Shown here: piece by piece, positions 1 through 9,397 of the stretch
Layout: each line of letters starts with the position of its first letter
How positions within the stretch are numbered: position 1 is the stretch's first letter
Source: Caballeronia sp. LZ062
Lineage (GTDB): Bacteria > Pseudomonadota > Gammaproteobacteria > Burkholderiales > Burkholderiaceae
Reading direction: 5' to 3'
DNA length: 64,000 bases
NCBI RefSeq assembly: GCF_031450785.1
Contig: NZ_JARTWB010000001.1
Span: forward strand, 1,116,001-1,180,000
Position numbers and translations under genes: made by a program
Notes under the pieces: model-generated
Databases searched by the model: none
Told to the model about the DNA's origin: nothing
The model's input: the letters and a program-made list of their open reading frames with translations, nothing else

Positions 1-1044
1 TGGGACCGCGACGGCGCGATTCCCGATGCCGTCGTGCGCCAGTTGGGCGAACTCGGCCTGCTCGGCATGATCGTGCCGGCGGAACTCGGCGGCACCTACA
101 GCGACTACACCGCCTACGCGCTCGCGATGGAGGAAATCGCGGCCGGCTGCGCGTCGTGCGCGACGATGATGAGCGTGCACAATTCCGTCGGCTGCGGGCC
201 GATTCTCGCGTACGGCACCGACGCGCAAAAGGCCGAATGGCTGCCGAAGCTCGCGAGCGGCGAAGTGATCGGGGCGTTCTGCCTGACCGAGCCGCAAGCC
301 GGCTCCGAGGCGAACAATCTGCACGTGCGCGCCGTCGAGCGCGACGGGCAGTGGATCATCTCCGGCAGCAAGCAGTTCGTGACGAACGGGCGGCGCGCGG
401 GCGTCGCCATCGTGTTCGCCGTTACCGACCCGGAAGCGGGCAAGCGCGGCATCTCGGCTTTCATCGTGCCGACGAACACGCCGGGTTTCAACGTCGGACC
501 GCCCGAGCACAAACTCGGCATCCGCGCATCGGATACGTGTCCGATCACCTTCGACGACTGCGCGATTCCCGCCGCGAATCTGCTCGGCGCGCGGGGCGAA
601 GGGCTCAAGATCGCGCTGTCGAATCTGGAAGGCGGGCGCATCGGGATTGCGGCGCAGGCGCTCGGCATCGCGCGCGCCGCCTTCGATGCAGCGCGCGCCT
701 ACGCACGAGATCGCGTGCAGTTCGGCAAGCCGATCCGCGAGCATCAGTCGGTCGCGAACATGCTCGCCGACATGCAGACGCAGATCAACGCCGCGCGGCT
801 TCTGGTACTGCACGCCGCGCGGATGCGCACCGAAGGCGTGCCGTGTTTGTCGGAGGCGTCGCAGGCGAAACTCTTCGCATCCGAGATGGCCGAGCGCGTG
901 TGTTCGGATGCGATTCAGATCCATGGCGGCTACGGCTATCTTCAGGACTACCCGGTGGAGCGGCATTATCGCGATGCGCGCATCACGCAAATTTACGAAG
1001 GCACGAGCGAAGTCCAGCGCATGGTGATTGCGCGCAACGTCTAG
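1..1044 (+). CDS. Acyl-CoA dehydrogenase (5' end outside window)
   Basis: FAD-dependent acyl-CoA dehydrogenase, forming the alpha,beta double bond of an acyl-CoA. The frame is open from base 1, so the N-terminus is missing; about 347 residues remain of a family norm near 380. Visible family features are the FAD/substrate loop [11 protein letters not shown], the segment [11 protein letters not shown], the [10 protein letters not shown] helix, [15 protein letters not shown], and near the end [10 protein letters not shown], where the Glu is the usual catalytic base. The acyl-CoA synthetase starts 22 bp downstream behind an AGGAGG, so the two are probably co-transcribed and handle the same acid. 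Chain length or branching of the substrate cannot be read from the sequence. Confidence 0.93.
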   Translation, partial: WDRDGAIPDAVVRQLGELGLLGMIVPAELGGTYSDYTAYALAMEEIAAGCASCATMMSVHNSVGCGPILAYGTDAQKAEWLPKLASGEVIGAFCLTEPQAGSEANNLHVRAVERDGQWIISGSKQFVTNGRRAGVAIVFAVTDPEAGKRGISAFIVPTNTPGFNVGPPEHKLGIRASDTCPITFDDCAIPAANLLGARGEGLKIALSNLEGGRIGIAAQALGIARAAFDAARAYARDRVQFGKPIREHQSVANMLADMQTQINAARLLVLHAARMRTEGVPCLSEASQAKLFASEMAERVCSDAIQIHGGYGYLQDYPVERHYRDARITQIYEGTSEVQRMVIARNV

Positions 1045-1066
1045 CGGCATATAAGGAGGAGACGCC

Positions 1067-2782
1067 ATGAATCGAGCCGGGCCGTTCATCGAAGCGAGAG
1101 ACTTTCTGCTGCGTCACCGAACCGACTACGACACCGCGTACCGCAAATTCAGATGGCCCGTGCTGGACCGCTTCAACTGGGCGCTCGATTATTTCGATCC
1201 GATGGCGCGCGGCAACGACGCGCCCGCGCTTTGCATCGTCGACGAAAGCGGCGATGAAACGCGGCTCACGTTCGCCGAGATGAGCGAGCGGTCGGCGCGT
1301 GTGGCGAATCATTTCCGCGCAATCGGCGTGAAGCGCGGCGAGCGTATCTTGCTGATGCTGCCGAATCGCGTCGAGTTATGGGAGACCATGCTCGCCGCGA
1401 TGAAGCTCGGCGCGATCGTGCTGCCCGCGACGACGCAGCTTGCAAGCGGCGACCTGCGCGAGCGCATCGCGCTGGGACGCGTGGATCATGCTATCGTCGA
1501 TGCGAACGAAACGCACAAGTTCGACGGCATCGACTTGCACGGACTGCGCATGTCCGTCGGCGGCGCGCGCGACGGCTGGCTCGGCTACGACGCGGCCTAC
1601 GATGCATCGCCCGAATTCGATGCTGACGCCGAAACAATGGCGAGCGATCCGTATCTCTTGTACTTCACATCGGGCACGACGTCGAAGCCGAAGCTCGTCG
1701 CGCATACGCACGAGAGCTATCCGGTCGGGCATCTTTCGACGATGTACTGGATCGGCCTGCAACCCGGCGACGTTTATTGGAATATAAGTTCGCCCGGCTG
1801 GGCGAAACACGCGTGGAGCTGCTTCTTCGCGCCGTGGAATGCGCAGGCGTGCGTGTTCATCTACAACTTCAGCCGCTTCGACGCCGCGCGCACACTGAAC
1901 GTGCTCGTGACGCACGACGTCACCACGCTCTGCGCGCCGCCGACCGTGTGGCGGATGCTCGTGCAGGAACCGCTGGCGCAGTACAAGGTGAAGCTGCGCG
2001 AGATCGTGGGCGCGGGCGAGCCGCTGAATCCGGAGGTCGTCGAGCGCGTGCAGGCGGCGTGGGGCGTGCCGATTCGCGATGGCTACGGGCAGACGGAAAC
2101 CACCGCGCAGATCGTGAATTCGCCGGGCCAGCGGCTCGTGCCCGGCTCGATGGGCCGTCCGCTGCCGGGGTATCGCGTGGTGCTGCTGGATCCGGAGGGC
2201 AATCGTGCCGACGAGGGCGAAATTGCGCTCGCGCTCGATCCGCCGCCGCTCGGCCTCATGACCGGTTACGCTGACAACCCCGCCGCCACCGAAAACGCAA
2301 TGCGCGGCGGCTTTTATCGCACATCGGATGTCGCGGCACGCGGTGCAGACGGCTATTTCACGTACGTCGGCCGCGCGGACGATGTCTTCAAATCGTCCGA
2401 TTACCGTCTGAGCCCATTCGAACTGGAGAGCGTGCTGATCGAACACGAAGCCATTGCCGAAGCGGCTGTCGTGCCAAGTCCCGATGCGCTGCGGCTTTCG
2501 GTGCCCAAGGCGTTCGTCACGCTGCGGCACGGCTTCACGATGGGACCGGACCTCGCGCGCAGCGTGTTCGCGTTCTCGCGCGAGCGGCTGGCGCCGTACA
2601 AGCGCATCCGGCGTATCGAGTTCGCGGAGTTGCCGAAGACGATCTCGGGCAAGATCCGGCGCGTCGATCTTCGCAGACAGGAAGCGGCGCGCGTGCAGGA
2701 CGGCGCTCGCGGTGAGTTCGAGTTCTGGGAGGACGATTTCCCCGATCTACGTCAGCCGGGCGTGGCCGATACCGCGAAATGA
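1067..2782 (+). CDS. AMP-dependent acyl-CoA synthetase
   Basis: Adenylate-forming acid:CoA ligase of 571 residues, resembling the medium-chain/benzoate branch. It would activate a carboxylic acid with ATP and then form the CoA thioester. Motifs in order are the P-loop-like YFTSGTTSKPK (about residue 200), the adenylation core DGYGQTET (about 343), YRTSD with its hinge region (about 420), and PKTISGKIRR near the C-terminus with the catalytic Lys. The ATG follows AAGGAGGAGACGCC, a very strong ribosome site. It sits directly behind the acyl-CoA dehydrogenase, so the pair probably feeds one acid into beta-oxidation. The substrate is not determinable; branched-chain or aromatic acids are possible. 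Confidence 0.9.
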   Translation: MNRAGPFIEARDFLLRHRTDYDTAYRKFRWPVLDRFNWALDYFDPMARGNDAPALCIVDESGDETRLTFAEMSERSARVANHFRAIGVKRGERILLMLPNRVELWETMLAAMKLGAIVLPATTQLASGDLRERIALGRVDHAIVDANETHKFDGIDLHGLRMSVGGARDGWLGYDAAYDASPEFDADAETMASDPYLLYFTSGTTSKPKLVAHTHESYPVGHLSTMYWIGLQPGDVYWNISSPGWAKHAWSCFFAPWNAQACVFIYNFSRFDAARTLNVLVTHDVTTLCAPPTVWRMLVQEPLAQYKVKLREIVGAGEPLNPEVVERVQAAWGVPIRDGYGQTETTAQIVNSPGQRLVPGSMGRPLPGYRVVLLDPEGNRADEGEIALALDPPPLGLMTGYADNPAATENAMRGGFYRTSDVAARGADGYFTYVGRADDVFKSSDYRLSPFELESVLIEHEAIAEAAVVPSPDALRLSVPKAFVTLRHGFTMGPDLARSVFAFSRERLAPYKRIRRIEFAELPKTISGKIRRVDLRRQEAARVQDGARGEFEFWEDDFPDLRQPGVADTAK

Positions 2783-2919
2783 TCAGGCGAGGCGTTGCAT
2801 CGTTGATCGGAGGAATTGGCAAGCAAATGTAACGCGGGGCGCTGCGCCGCGAACCGTCGGGAAGGCCGCTGGTCGAAACGGCTCATTCACGTCGGAACAT
2901 TTGAAGGAGGAACCCGATC

Positions 2920-3627
2920 ATGTCGAATCGGTCGCTACGGATCGCGCTTTCTGCAACGGCTCTCGCAGGCGCGCTCGCGACGCCGGCCGCGTCTTATGCA
3001 CAAATCAATCTCCAGCAATTCGGCTTCGGTAACAAGTCGGAGTCGTCGGGCCAGTCCGGCGACAGCGCGGCGCAGCCGTCCGCGCTCGGCTCGCTCGTGC
3101 AGAACTATCTCGGCGCCAATCAGCAGGTATTGAGCGGACAATCGAGCCTCGCATCGGCGATGGGCATGTCGAGCGTCGCGAGCCAGGCTCAGTCGGCGGC
3201 GGGCATGTTGTCGGGCGCCACCAGCGGCGGCGCGCCGAGCACGAGCGTGTTGTCGCAGCTTGGCGGCACGCAGCAGAGCGTGTCGCAATCGCTGATGCAG
3301 GCATTCGCGAACAAGTCCGCGACGCCGCCGACGGCCGCGAGCAAGCAGTCCTTCACGGACGGACTGGCGTCATTGGGGCAGGGCGTGAAGCAATATGCAG
3401 GTCTTCAGTCGGACCTGGGCGCGGTGAAGAACACGATGGATGTCTCGTCGCTCTTGCAGGCTGGAACGAATCCGGGCACGGCGCAGGCAGCGACTTATAT
3501 TGCGCAATCGGCGCCGGGCCAGTTGCAAACGCTCGTGCAGACGTTGACGCAAGCGGTTCAGTACGCCAAAACGAACGGCATTTCGGTGCCTTCCATCGCG
3601 ACGTCGGCGCTCGGCATGGCGAAGTAA
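2920..3627 (+). CDS. Secreted protein of unknown function
   Basis: A 235-residue protein with a classical signal peptide: basic start MSNRSLR, a hydrophobic core, and a cleavage site after ASYA near residue 27. The mature part is low in charge and rich in Ser, Gln, Ala and Gly, with no Cys and no motif I recognise. The composition suggests a periplasmic or surface protein with disordered stretches. The start is supported by GAAGGAGGA 8 bases upstream, and a rho-independent terminator follows at 3671. The gene probably forms its own unit. No function is proposed. Confidence 0.8.
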   Translation: MSNRSLRIALSATALAGALATPAASYAQINLQQFGFGNKSESSGQSGDSAAQPSALGSLVQNYLGANQQVLSGQSSLASAMGMSSVASQAQSAAGMLSGATSGGAPSTSVLSQLGGTQQSVSQSLMQAFANKSATPPTAASKQSFTDGLASLGQGVKQYAGLQSDLGAVKNTMDVSSLLQAGTNPGTAQAATYIAQSAPGQLQTLVQTLTQAVQYAKTNGISVPSIATSALGMAK

Positions 3628-3670
3628 GCGGCTGTTGGCGCAGGCAGGAAAAAGACGCAGGCACGAAAAA

Positions 3671-3697
3671 GGCGAGGCACCGGGCCTCGCCTTTTTT
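3671..3697 (+). terminator. Rho-independent terminator
   Basis: A perfect 8-bp stem, GGCGAGGC (3671-3678) with GCCTCGCC (3684-3691) around a 5-base loop, is followed at once by six T residues. It lies 43 bp after the stop of the secreted-protein gene and ends its transcript. Confidence 0.9.
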
Positions 3698-3724
3698 GTT
3701 TCGTGTTCTTGCTCGAGTGGCTGC

Positions 3725-4279
3725 TTACATCGAAGCGGAGCGCCGCAGCGACAGCCGCGTCAGAATTGGCAGCGTATGCGCGCGACGCTGCTGCGAAACC
3801 AGCGGCGGCAAGAAAGAAATGTCGGCGCTCTCGGCGAGACGCATACGTGGCTCGGGGTCGAGCACTTCGAGCGCAGGCGGTTCGACCAGTTCGTCGACCT
3901 CTTCCGCGATCATGGCGTGTGCCGGTTCTTCAGACTTGAGTCCTAGGGAACGGCGCACGTCCACGCCGCGCGTGCGGACGGAGAAACCGGCGCCACGAAT
4001 GAGACTTTCGCGCGTTCTCCAAAACGCGGCAGCGGACGGGGGCATGGCGTGCATCGAAACATATTCGATCACGATTTCATAACCCCGCACTTTGGGATAA
4101 TTCAGCAACAATTGACCCGAGCGGATATATCGGGTGTAGCGGTCGATTTTCTTCGTCAGTAAATCCTGATGCTCTTGTTCGTCTTGCCAGTCGAGATCAT
4201 CGAAAAGCCCGACATACACTTGCTTGAACAGGATATTGATTCCGATGTAATCGATGGCGTCCACGTCGCGCAAAGACAT
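3725..4279 (-). CDS. DUF6572-like hypothetical protein
   Basis: 184 residues. The N-terminal half reads MSLRDVDAIDYIGI, then LFDDLDWQDEQEHQDLL, then a YIRSGQLLLNYP segment, a pattern I associate with DUF6572 (a small alpha/beta protein of unknown role). The C-terminal half is charged and less conserved-looking and may be disordered. An in-frame ATG 6 bases earlier is possible, but the sequence AGGGG sits 9-13 bases ahead of the chosen ATG and almost touches the earlier one, so the later start is preferred. There is no signal peptide. The assignment is from memory of the family pattern. Confidence 0.7.
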   Translation of the reverse strand: MSLRDVDAIDYIGINILFKQVYVGLFDDLDWQDEQEHQDLLTKKIDRYTRYIRSGQLLLNYPKVRGYEIVIEYVSMHAMPPSAAAFWRTRESLIRGAGFSVRTRGVDVRRSLGLKSEEPAHAMIAEEVDELVEPPALEVLDPEPRMRLAESADISFLPPLVSQQRRAHTLPILTRLSLRRSASM

Positions 4280-4467
4280 GGTCATTCCCCTACGCCCTTC
4301 AGCGGGCAAGTATCAAAGACCCGCATTGTAACGGATGTGTGCCGTCGATTTCGCGCGAAACGCCGTGTGCCGTAAGGCGCAAAAGCGATTTTAGTCACAC
4401 TCCTAGTACACATCTGGAACAAATCCGATCATCGGGACGATTCTGTAAAAAATGATTATGAGACAGA

Positions 4468-5640
4468 TTACGGGCGCGGTCGCGATGTATCCGCCAAATC
4501 CTTTGCGGACGCGGGCCTAGCGATTTCTTCATTGGTTATTGCGTCGACTTGGGGCATGGACGGCTGCTCGTTAATCCATGCGTTAAGAATCGTGAAAGTG
4601 ACGGCAAGAATAACGGGCCCGATGAATAATCCGACTATTCCGAATGCAAACATCCCGCCGAGCACGCCGGAAAGAATCAACAGCATCGACAAATTGACGC
4701 CGCGCTGAATGAGCAGCGGGCGCAGGAAATTGTCGAGCATGGCGATCATCAGCGACCATACGAGCAGCAAAGCGGCCGCGACGTGCGATCCGTGCCAAAA
4801 GAGCCAGGCCACGCCGCCGAGCAGCGGCAAAAGCGGACCGATTTGCGCGAGGCAAAGCATGAGCATGACCGCCGTGATGACGCCCGCCGCCGGCACGCCC
4901 GCAATCCACAGACCGATTCCGCCGAGCGCCGACTGCGTGACCGCGGTCACGACGATGCCGAGCGCCACCGCGCGCACGGCCAATCCGGCGAGCTTGACGG
5001 CTTCGGCGCCGCGCTGGGCAGCCACCCGCGTGGCGAAACGCAGGACGAAAGTGGCGGCGGCCTCGCCGCGCGTGTACAGAATGCCCGCGATGATGATGGT
5101 GATGACCATGTGCATGACGAACACGCCGACGACTGCCGCGTGCGAGAGCATCCAGCGCGCCGCAATGGTCACGTAAGGTTCGAGTTTCGCGAGCATGCCG
5201 CCGGGGCCGGCGTCGGAGAGCGATTGCCATTCGGCCGAGGCGCGCTGCCCGACGAGCGGAACATCGTGGACCCAGCCGGGTGGCGGCGGCAGCGCATACG
5301 TCGGCAGGCTCTTGATGGCGGACATGATCTCGCTGCCGTGCAGCGCAAGCGTGCTGATCGCCTGATAGAGCGGCAGCACGATCACGATCAGGAGCACGAG
5401 CAGCATGATCGTCGTCGCAATCCATCGACGGTTGCCGCAGCGGCGCTGCACCGCGAGCATGAGCGGCCAGGTCGCGACGACGATGGTCGTCGCCCAGATC
5501 AGACCGGGGAGAAACGGGCGCAGGATAAAGAGGCTGCCGGCCGCCAGCGCCGAAAGAATGGCGATGACGAGCAGAATGCGGGCGATGTCGACCGGCTGAC
5601 GCGGATTCGGGTTCGGCTGCCCGTTGGAGGAAATTGCCAT
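4468..5640 (-). CDS. AI-2E family transporter (PerM/TqsA-like permease)
   Basis: 390-residue polytopic inner-membrane protein. Hydrophobic segments begin at about residue 20 (ILLVIAILSALAAGSLF), with the pair LPGLIWATTIVVATWPLM, a long soluble loop at about 100-180, and a C-terminal block of five or six segments ending in GGMFAFGIVGLFIGPVILA, the hallmark AI-2E/UPF0118 segment. Members include quorum-signal exporters and Na+/H+ antiporters, so the family name should not be taken as proof of AI-2 transport. A start at MAISSNGQ is preferred because the longer upstream frame looks non-coding. It stands alone on the minus strand. Confidence 0.88.
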   Translation of the reverse strand: MAISSNGQPNPNPRQPVDIARILLVIAILSALAAGSLFILRPFLPGLIWATTIVVATWPLMLAVQRRCGNRRWIATTIMLLVLLIVIVLPLYQAISTLALHGSEIMSAIKSLPTYALPPPPGWVHDVPLVGQRASAEWQSLSDAGPGGMLAKLEPYVTIAARWMLSHAAVVGVFVMHMVITIIIAGILYTRGEAAATFVLRFATRVAAQRGAEAVKLAGLAVRAVALGIVVTAVTQSALGGIGLWIAGVPAAGVITAVMLMLCLAQIGPLLPLLGGVAWLFWHGSHVAAALLLVWSLMIAMLDNFLRPLLIQRGVNLSMLLILSGVLGGMFAFGIVGLFIGPVILAVTFTILNAWINEQPSMPQVDAITNEEIARPASAKDLADTSRPRP

Positions 5641-5788
5641 GATGCGTGGTGCCAAGAAAGGTCGGTGGGCGCGGCGAACGAGCGCATCCGCCAAGGGATA
5701 AGTCAAAGCGGTTGAGCAAGCAAGCGTCTTGCAGTGGATGACCGCGATCATACGGTATCCGATGCATGGTACCGCGCCGCCCGGCCGC

Positions 5789-6640
5789 TCACTCGTAGTG
5801 ATACACCCCGCGCTTCGTCTTGCGTCCAAGATGCCCTGCGGCGACGAGTTCACGCAGCAGCGGGCACGCGCGATACTTCGAATCGCCGAAGTCTTTCAGG
5901 AACACGTCCATCACGGAGAGGCACACGTCCAGACCGATCAGGTCCGCGAGTGCGAGCGGGCCGATCGGGTGATTCGCGCCGAGCTTCATGCCCGTGTCGA
6001 TTTCCTCGGCCGTCGCGACGCCTTCGTACAGCACGAAAAACGCTTCGTTGATCATCGGCACGAGCACGCGGTTGACGACAAAGCCGGGCGAATTACGAAC
6101 GCCGATGGGCGACTTGTCAAGTTTCTCGGTCAGTTCCCGCACGGCGGTCACTGTTTCGTCGCTCGTCTGGACGCCTCGGATCACTTCGACTAGCTGCAAG
6201 AGCGGCACCGGATTGAAAAAGTGCATGCCGATGAACCGCTCGGGATGGCCAAGCGTGGCGGCGAGCGCGGTAATCGAAATGGACGACGTGTTCGATGCGA
6301 TGATCGCATCGGCTCGCGCCGCCGCCTCGATTTGCCCAAGAATGCGGTGCTTGAGCTCGACGTTCTCGGTCGCCGCCTCGATGACGATGTCCGCCGCGGA
6401 AACCCGCGCATAATCGGTGGACGTCTCGATGCGCGCGATGGCCGCGTCGCGCGTGCCGGCGTCGAGCTTGTCCTTCGCGACGAGCCGCTCGAGGCTCGCG
6501 GTCAGCGTGGCGACGCCCTTGGCGAGCGCGGCGTCGGTGACGTCGATCAACACGACCTTGAACCCCGCGACGGCGGCCACCTGCGCGATGCCGTTGCCCA
6601 TGGTTCCCGCGCCGACGATCCCGACGGTCTGAATGTTCAT
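5789..6640 (-). CDS. 3-hydroxybutyryl-CoA dehydrogenase
   Basis: NAD(P)-dependent 3-hydroxyacyl-CoA dehydrogenase, 283 residues, the usual length for the single-function enzyme (Hbd/PaaH/FadB2 type). The N-terminal Rossmann motif is VGIVGAGTMGNGIAQ. The catalytic segment IGMHFFNPVPLLQLVEVI contains the active-site His and following Asn, and SPGFVVNRVL plus a helical C-terminal domain complete the fold. It interconverts acetoacetyl-CoA and 3-hydroxybutyryl-CoA, in butanoate or polyhydroxybutyrate metabolism. GAGGAGG lies 8 bases before the ATG. Neighbouring genes give no pathway context. Confidence 0.93.
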   Translation of the reverse strand: MNIQTVGIVGAGTMGNGIAQVAAVAGFKVVLIDVTDAALAKGVATLTASLERLVAKDKLDAGTRDAAIARIETSTDYARVSAADIVIEAATENVELKHRILGQIEAAARADAIIASNTSSISITALAATLGHPERFIGMHFFNPVPLLQLVEVIRGVQTSDETVTAVRELTEKLDKSPIGVRNSPGFVVNRVLVPMINEAFFVLYEGVATAEEIDTGMKLGANHPIGPLALADLIGLDVCLSVMDVFLKDFGDSKYRACPLLRELVAAGHLGRKTKRGVYHYE

Positions 6641-7090
6641 GCTGCGTTCCTCCTCGTTTGCGTTGAGATTGTGCGGCGCGCCCACGCTGATTCCAGATAG
6701 CCGCGTCGCGCCTCGCCTTGGCGATGCGATATTTCCTAATCTTTGACCTACACTCAGTTGATCAAACGACGGCCCCCGGAGCAGTTGATAGAATGCGCGG
6801 CCCTTGATTCGCCGGTCATTGCATCCGATGCCGCGTGAACATCGCGCGGTTTCCCGCTTCAACGAGACATTAACGAGACATTAACGCGAAAGCCGCTTCG
6901 CGTTCGATACGACCGTCGCAAGATTGTTTCGAGCGTCGGTTCGGTTTTGTTTCGCTTCGTTCGTTTCGTGCTTCGGTCATTGTCCTGAATCGCATTTCGA
7001 AGCCGCGCCGGTCTTGCTGAACGACGGTGTGTCGTGCTTGCGTCGCCGCTCGTCCGGCAGCGTCTTTTCGGAGTATTGAAAGTGGTGTCA
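6641..7090. other. 450-bp intergenic region, divergent promoters expected
   Basis: It separates the minus-strand dehydrogenase from the plus-strand DUF2827 pair. It contains two adjacent 11-bp direct repeats (AACGAGACATT) at 6861-6882 and a TTCG-rich stretch around 6950-6990. No credible reading frame and no confident promoter match were found. Confidence 0.5.
6861..6882. repeat. Two tandem 11-bp direct repeats
   Basis: AACGAGACATT occurs twice head-to-tail (6861-6871 and 6872-6882), followed by a further AACG. It lies about 210 bp before the DUF2827 pair. It could be a regulator site or a small slippage product. Confidence 0.6.
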
Positions 7091-8227
7091 ATGAGAATCG
7101 GCATTTCAATGGCGAGCTACGAAGGACATAGCATCTGGTCCAACGGGATGGGCCAGAACATCGTCTTTCTCGCGGAACTGTTTCAGCGCCTGCCGTTCGT
7201 TTCGTCGGTCGTGTTGATCGATGTCGGCGCGCTCGCGGCCATGCCGCAAGACGTCGATGTCGCCGGAAAGACGCTGCGCGTGATCAACATGCGCGAGGCG
7301 ACCGATGCCGTCGATGTCGTGATCGAGCTCGGCGGCGCGCTCGACGTCGGCTGGCTCGACCTGATGCGCGCACGCGGCCGCAAGGTCGTGTTTTACGTGG
7401 TGGGACAGCCGTATCTCGGACTCGTGGAGCCCGCGGTGTTCGAAAAGCCGAGCCACATGTCGCGCCCGGACCGCTGCGACGAAGTGTGGCTGCTTTCCAA
7501 GGACGCGCCATCCGCGCCGATCATGCGCACGCTGCATCGCTGCGACGTGTTCGAGGTGCCGTATGTCTGGCATCCGCAATTCCTGCAGGCGCGTATCGCG
7601 CATGTCGCACAACACGGTTATCGCTACGGCTACCGAACGAGGGCGGAAGCAGGCGCGCGTGGGCTGCGCGTCGGATTGCTGGAGCCGAACATTTCGGTGC
7701 AGAAAGCCGCGGCCATTCCGATGCTGATCTGCGAGGAAGCATATCGCGCGGACAGCGGCAGTGTCACGTCGATGATCGCGCTCAACACCGTCCACATGAA
7801 AGAGCACCCGACGCTCCTGCACATGGCGAACTCGCTCGACCTCGTGCGCGATCACCGGGCGCTTTTCGAAGGCCGGCACGATGTCGTCAGCTTCATGGCG
7901 ATGCACGGCGACGCGATCGTGTCGCATCAATGGGCCAACGACCAGAATTATCTCTATCTGGATGCGCTGTACGGCGGTTATCCGCTGATCCACAACTCGC
8001 CGTGGCTTGCAGATGCGGGCTACTACTACCCAGACTTCGACATTCAGGAGGGCGCGCGCCAGTTGCTGCGCGCGCTCGGCGAGCACGACGCGGCGCTCGA
8101 CGATTACCGCGCCCGCGCGGCACGCGTGATCAAGAGCGTCGATCCGCTCAATCCGGCTAATCTGGACGCTTACGCGCATCGTCTGATGTACCTATGGAAT
8201 CGACCCAACGGGAGCGCCGCACGATGA
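7091..8227 (+). CDS. DUF2827 family protein, first of a tandem pair
   Basis: 378 residues, soluble, no signal peptide. It aligns by eye with the next gene along its whole length. Shared landmarks are an N-terminal GMGQNIVFLAEL segment, VDVVIELGG, a middle VGLLEPNISVQKAAAIP, the segment MKEHPTLLHMANSLDLVR, and IVSHQWANDQNYLYLDALYG followed by GYPLIHNS. The last two resemble the acceptor and donor halves of GT-B glycosyltransferases, so a sugar transferase is a reasonable guess but not shown. The start at MRIGISMASY is chosen over an upstream frame without Met. The stop overlaps the next start (ATGA). Confidence 0.82.
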   Translation: MRIGISMASYEGHSIWSNGMGQNIVFLAELFQRLPFVSSVVLIDVGALAAMPQDVDVAGKTLRVINMREATDAVDVVIELGGALDVGWLDLMRARGRKVVFYVVGQPYLGLVEPAVFEKPSHMSRPDRCDEVWLLSKDAPSAPIMRTLHRCDVFEVPYVWHPQFLQARIAHVAQHGYRYGYRTRAEAGARGLRVGLLEPNISVQKAAAIPMLICEEAYRADSGSVTSMIALNTVHMKEHPTLLHMANSLDLVRDHRALFEGRHDVVSFMAMHGDAIVSHQWANDQNYLYLDALYGGYPLIHNSPWLADAGYYYPDFDIQEGARQLLRALGEHDAALDDYRARAARVIKSVDPLNPANLDAYAHRLMYLWNRPNGSAAR

Positions 8228-9378
8228 GCTCCACTCATACCGCGGCCAAGAGAGCGCCGCGCCGCCTGCGCGTGGGCGTGTCCGTGTATGTCCGCGCGGG
8301 CGGGCAGTCGATGTTCGAAAGCGGCATCGCGCAAAACGCGCTGTTCCTCATTCAACTGCTCGCACGCTCGCCGCGCGTGGAGGCGGTCTATATCGTCGCG
8401 AGCGGGGACGGCACGCGCGAGGACGCGAAACGCTTCATGGCGGACGCGCCCGCGCCGATCATCGAGCCGGAATCGGCGCTGGGCCGTCTCGACGTGATGA
8501 TCGAGCTGCATGCGCAGGTTCAGCGCGACTGGGTGCTCAAGTTCCGCGAACGCGGCGGGAAGATCGTGTCGATGCGCGTGGGCAATGATTACGTGCTCGA
8601 CATCGAGCGCATGATCTTCTCGCTGCCGCCGGCGGGACTCGTGCCGCAAGTGCCTTACGACGCCGTGTGGACACTGCCCGAGTACGAGCGGTCGTGCAAG
8701 CCGTACTTCCAGGCGCTCGGCCGCGCGCCGGTCACCATCGTGCCGCACATCTGGAGCCCCATGCTCCTGGAAAAAGACGCGCGCAATCTGCCCGATGGCC
8801 TCACGTTCGGCTACCAGCCGGGAAAGCGGCGCTGGCGCATCGGCATCTTTGAGCCGAACGTCTCCATGGTGAAGACGAGCTACGTGCCGCTTCTCAGTTG
8901 CGAATGCGCGCATCGCGCCGATCCGAATGTGATCGACGCCGTGCGCGTCTACGGCACGGCCAAGCTCAAGGAGCAGCCGACGTTCGTCGAGTTCGCGCGC
9001 AGTCTCGACGTGGTGAGACACAGCCTCGCGTCTTTCGAAGCACGCTTTCCGTTTGCGCAGATCGTGCCGCGCGAAGTCGATGCGGTCGTGAGTCATCACT
9101 GGGAGAACGCGCAGAACTATCTGTATTACGAGGCGCTTCACGGCGGCTATACGCTCGTTCACAACTCGCGTCTGATCGGAGCGTGCGGCTATCGGTATCA
9201 CGGTTTCGACTGTGAAGACGGCGGCCGCGCGCTGCGCACGGCGTTCAGAGAGCACGACGCGAATCTCGACGCTTATCGTGCCACCGCGCAGGCGTTCCTG
9301 CGCACGCTCGATCCGCTGCACGAGGCCAACGTGCGCGCCTATTCGGACGCGCTCGACGCGTTGTTCGTCAAGCCTTGA
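8224..9378 (+). CDS. DUF2827 family protein, second of a tandem pair
   Basis: 384 residues, a paralogue of the preceding gene. Corresponding motifs are GIAQNALFLIQLL, LDVMIELHAQ, IGIFEPNVSMVKTS, LKEQPTFVEFARSLDVVR and VVSHHWENAQNYLYYEALHG followed by GYTLVHNS. The ATG overlaps the previous stop in ATGA, with GGGAG 9-13 bases upstream; an in-frame ATG 30 bases earlier is less likely. Overlap implies translational coupling and perhaps a two-subunit enzyme or two sequential transfer steps on one glycan. The function is inferred only from the GT-B-like layout. The gene converges on the cupin gene with a 19-bp gap. Confidence 0.82.
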   Translation: MSSTHTAAKRAPRRLRVGVSVYVRAGGQSMFESGIAQNALFLIQLLARSPRVEAVYIVASGDGTREDAKRFMADAPAPIIEPESALGRLDVMIELHAQVQRDWVLKFRERGGKIVSMRVGNDYVLDIERMIFSLPPAGLVPQVPYDAVWTLPEYERSCKPYFQALGRAPVTIVPHIWSPMLLEKDARNLPDGLTFGYQPGKRRWRIGIFEPNVSMVKTSYVPLLSCECAHRADPNVIDAVRVYGTAKLKEQPTFVEFARSLDVVRHSLASFEARFPFAQIVPREVDAVVSHHWENAQNYLYYEALHGGYTLVHNSRLIGACGYRYHGFDCEDGGRALRTAFREHDANLDAYRATAQAFLRTLDPLHEANVRAYSDALDALFVKP

Positions 9379-9397
9379 TGTGTGCAACCGCCCCGCG

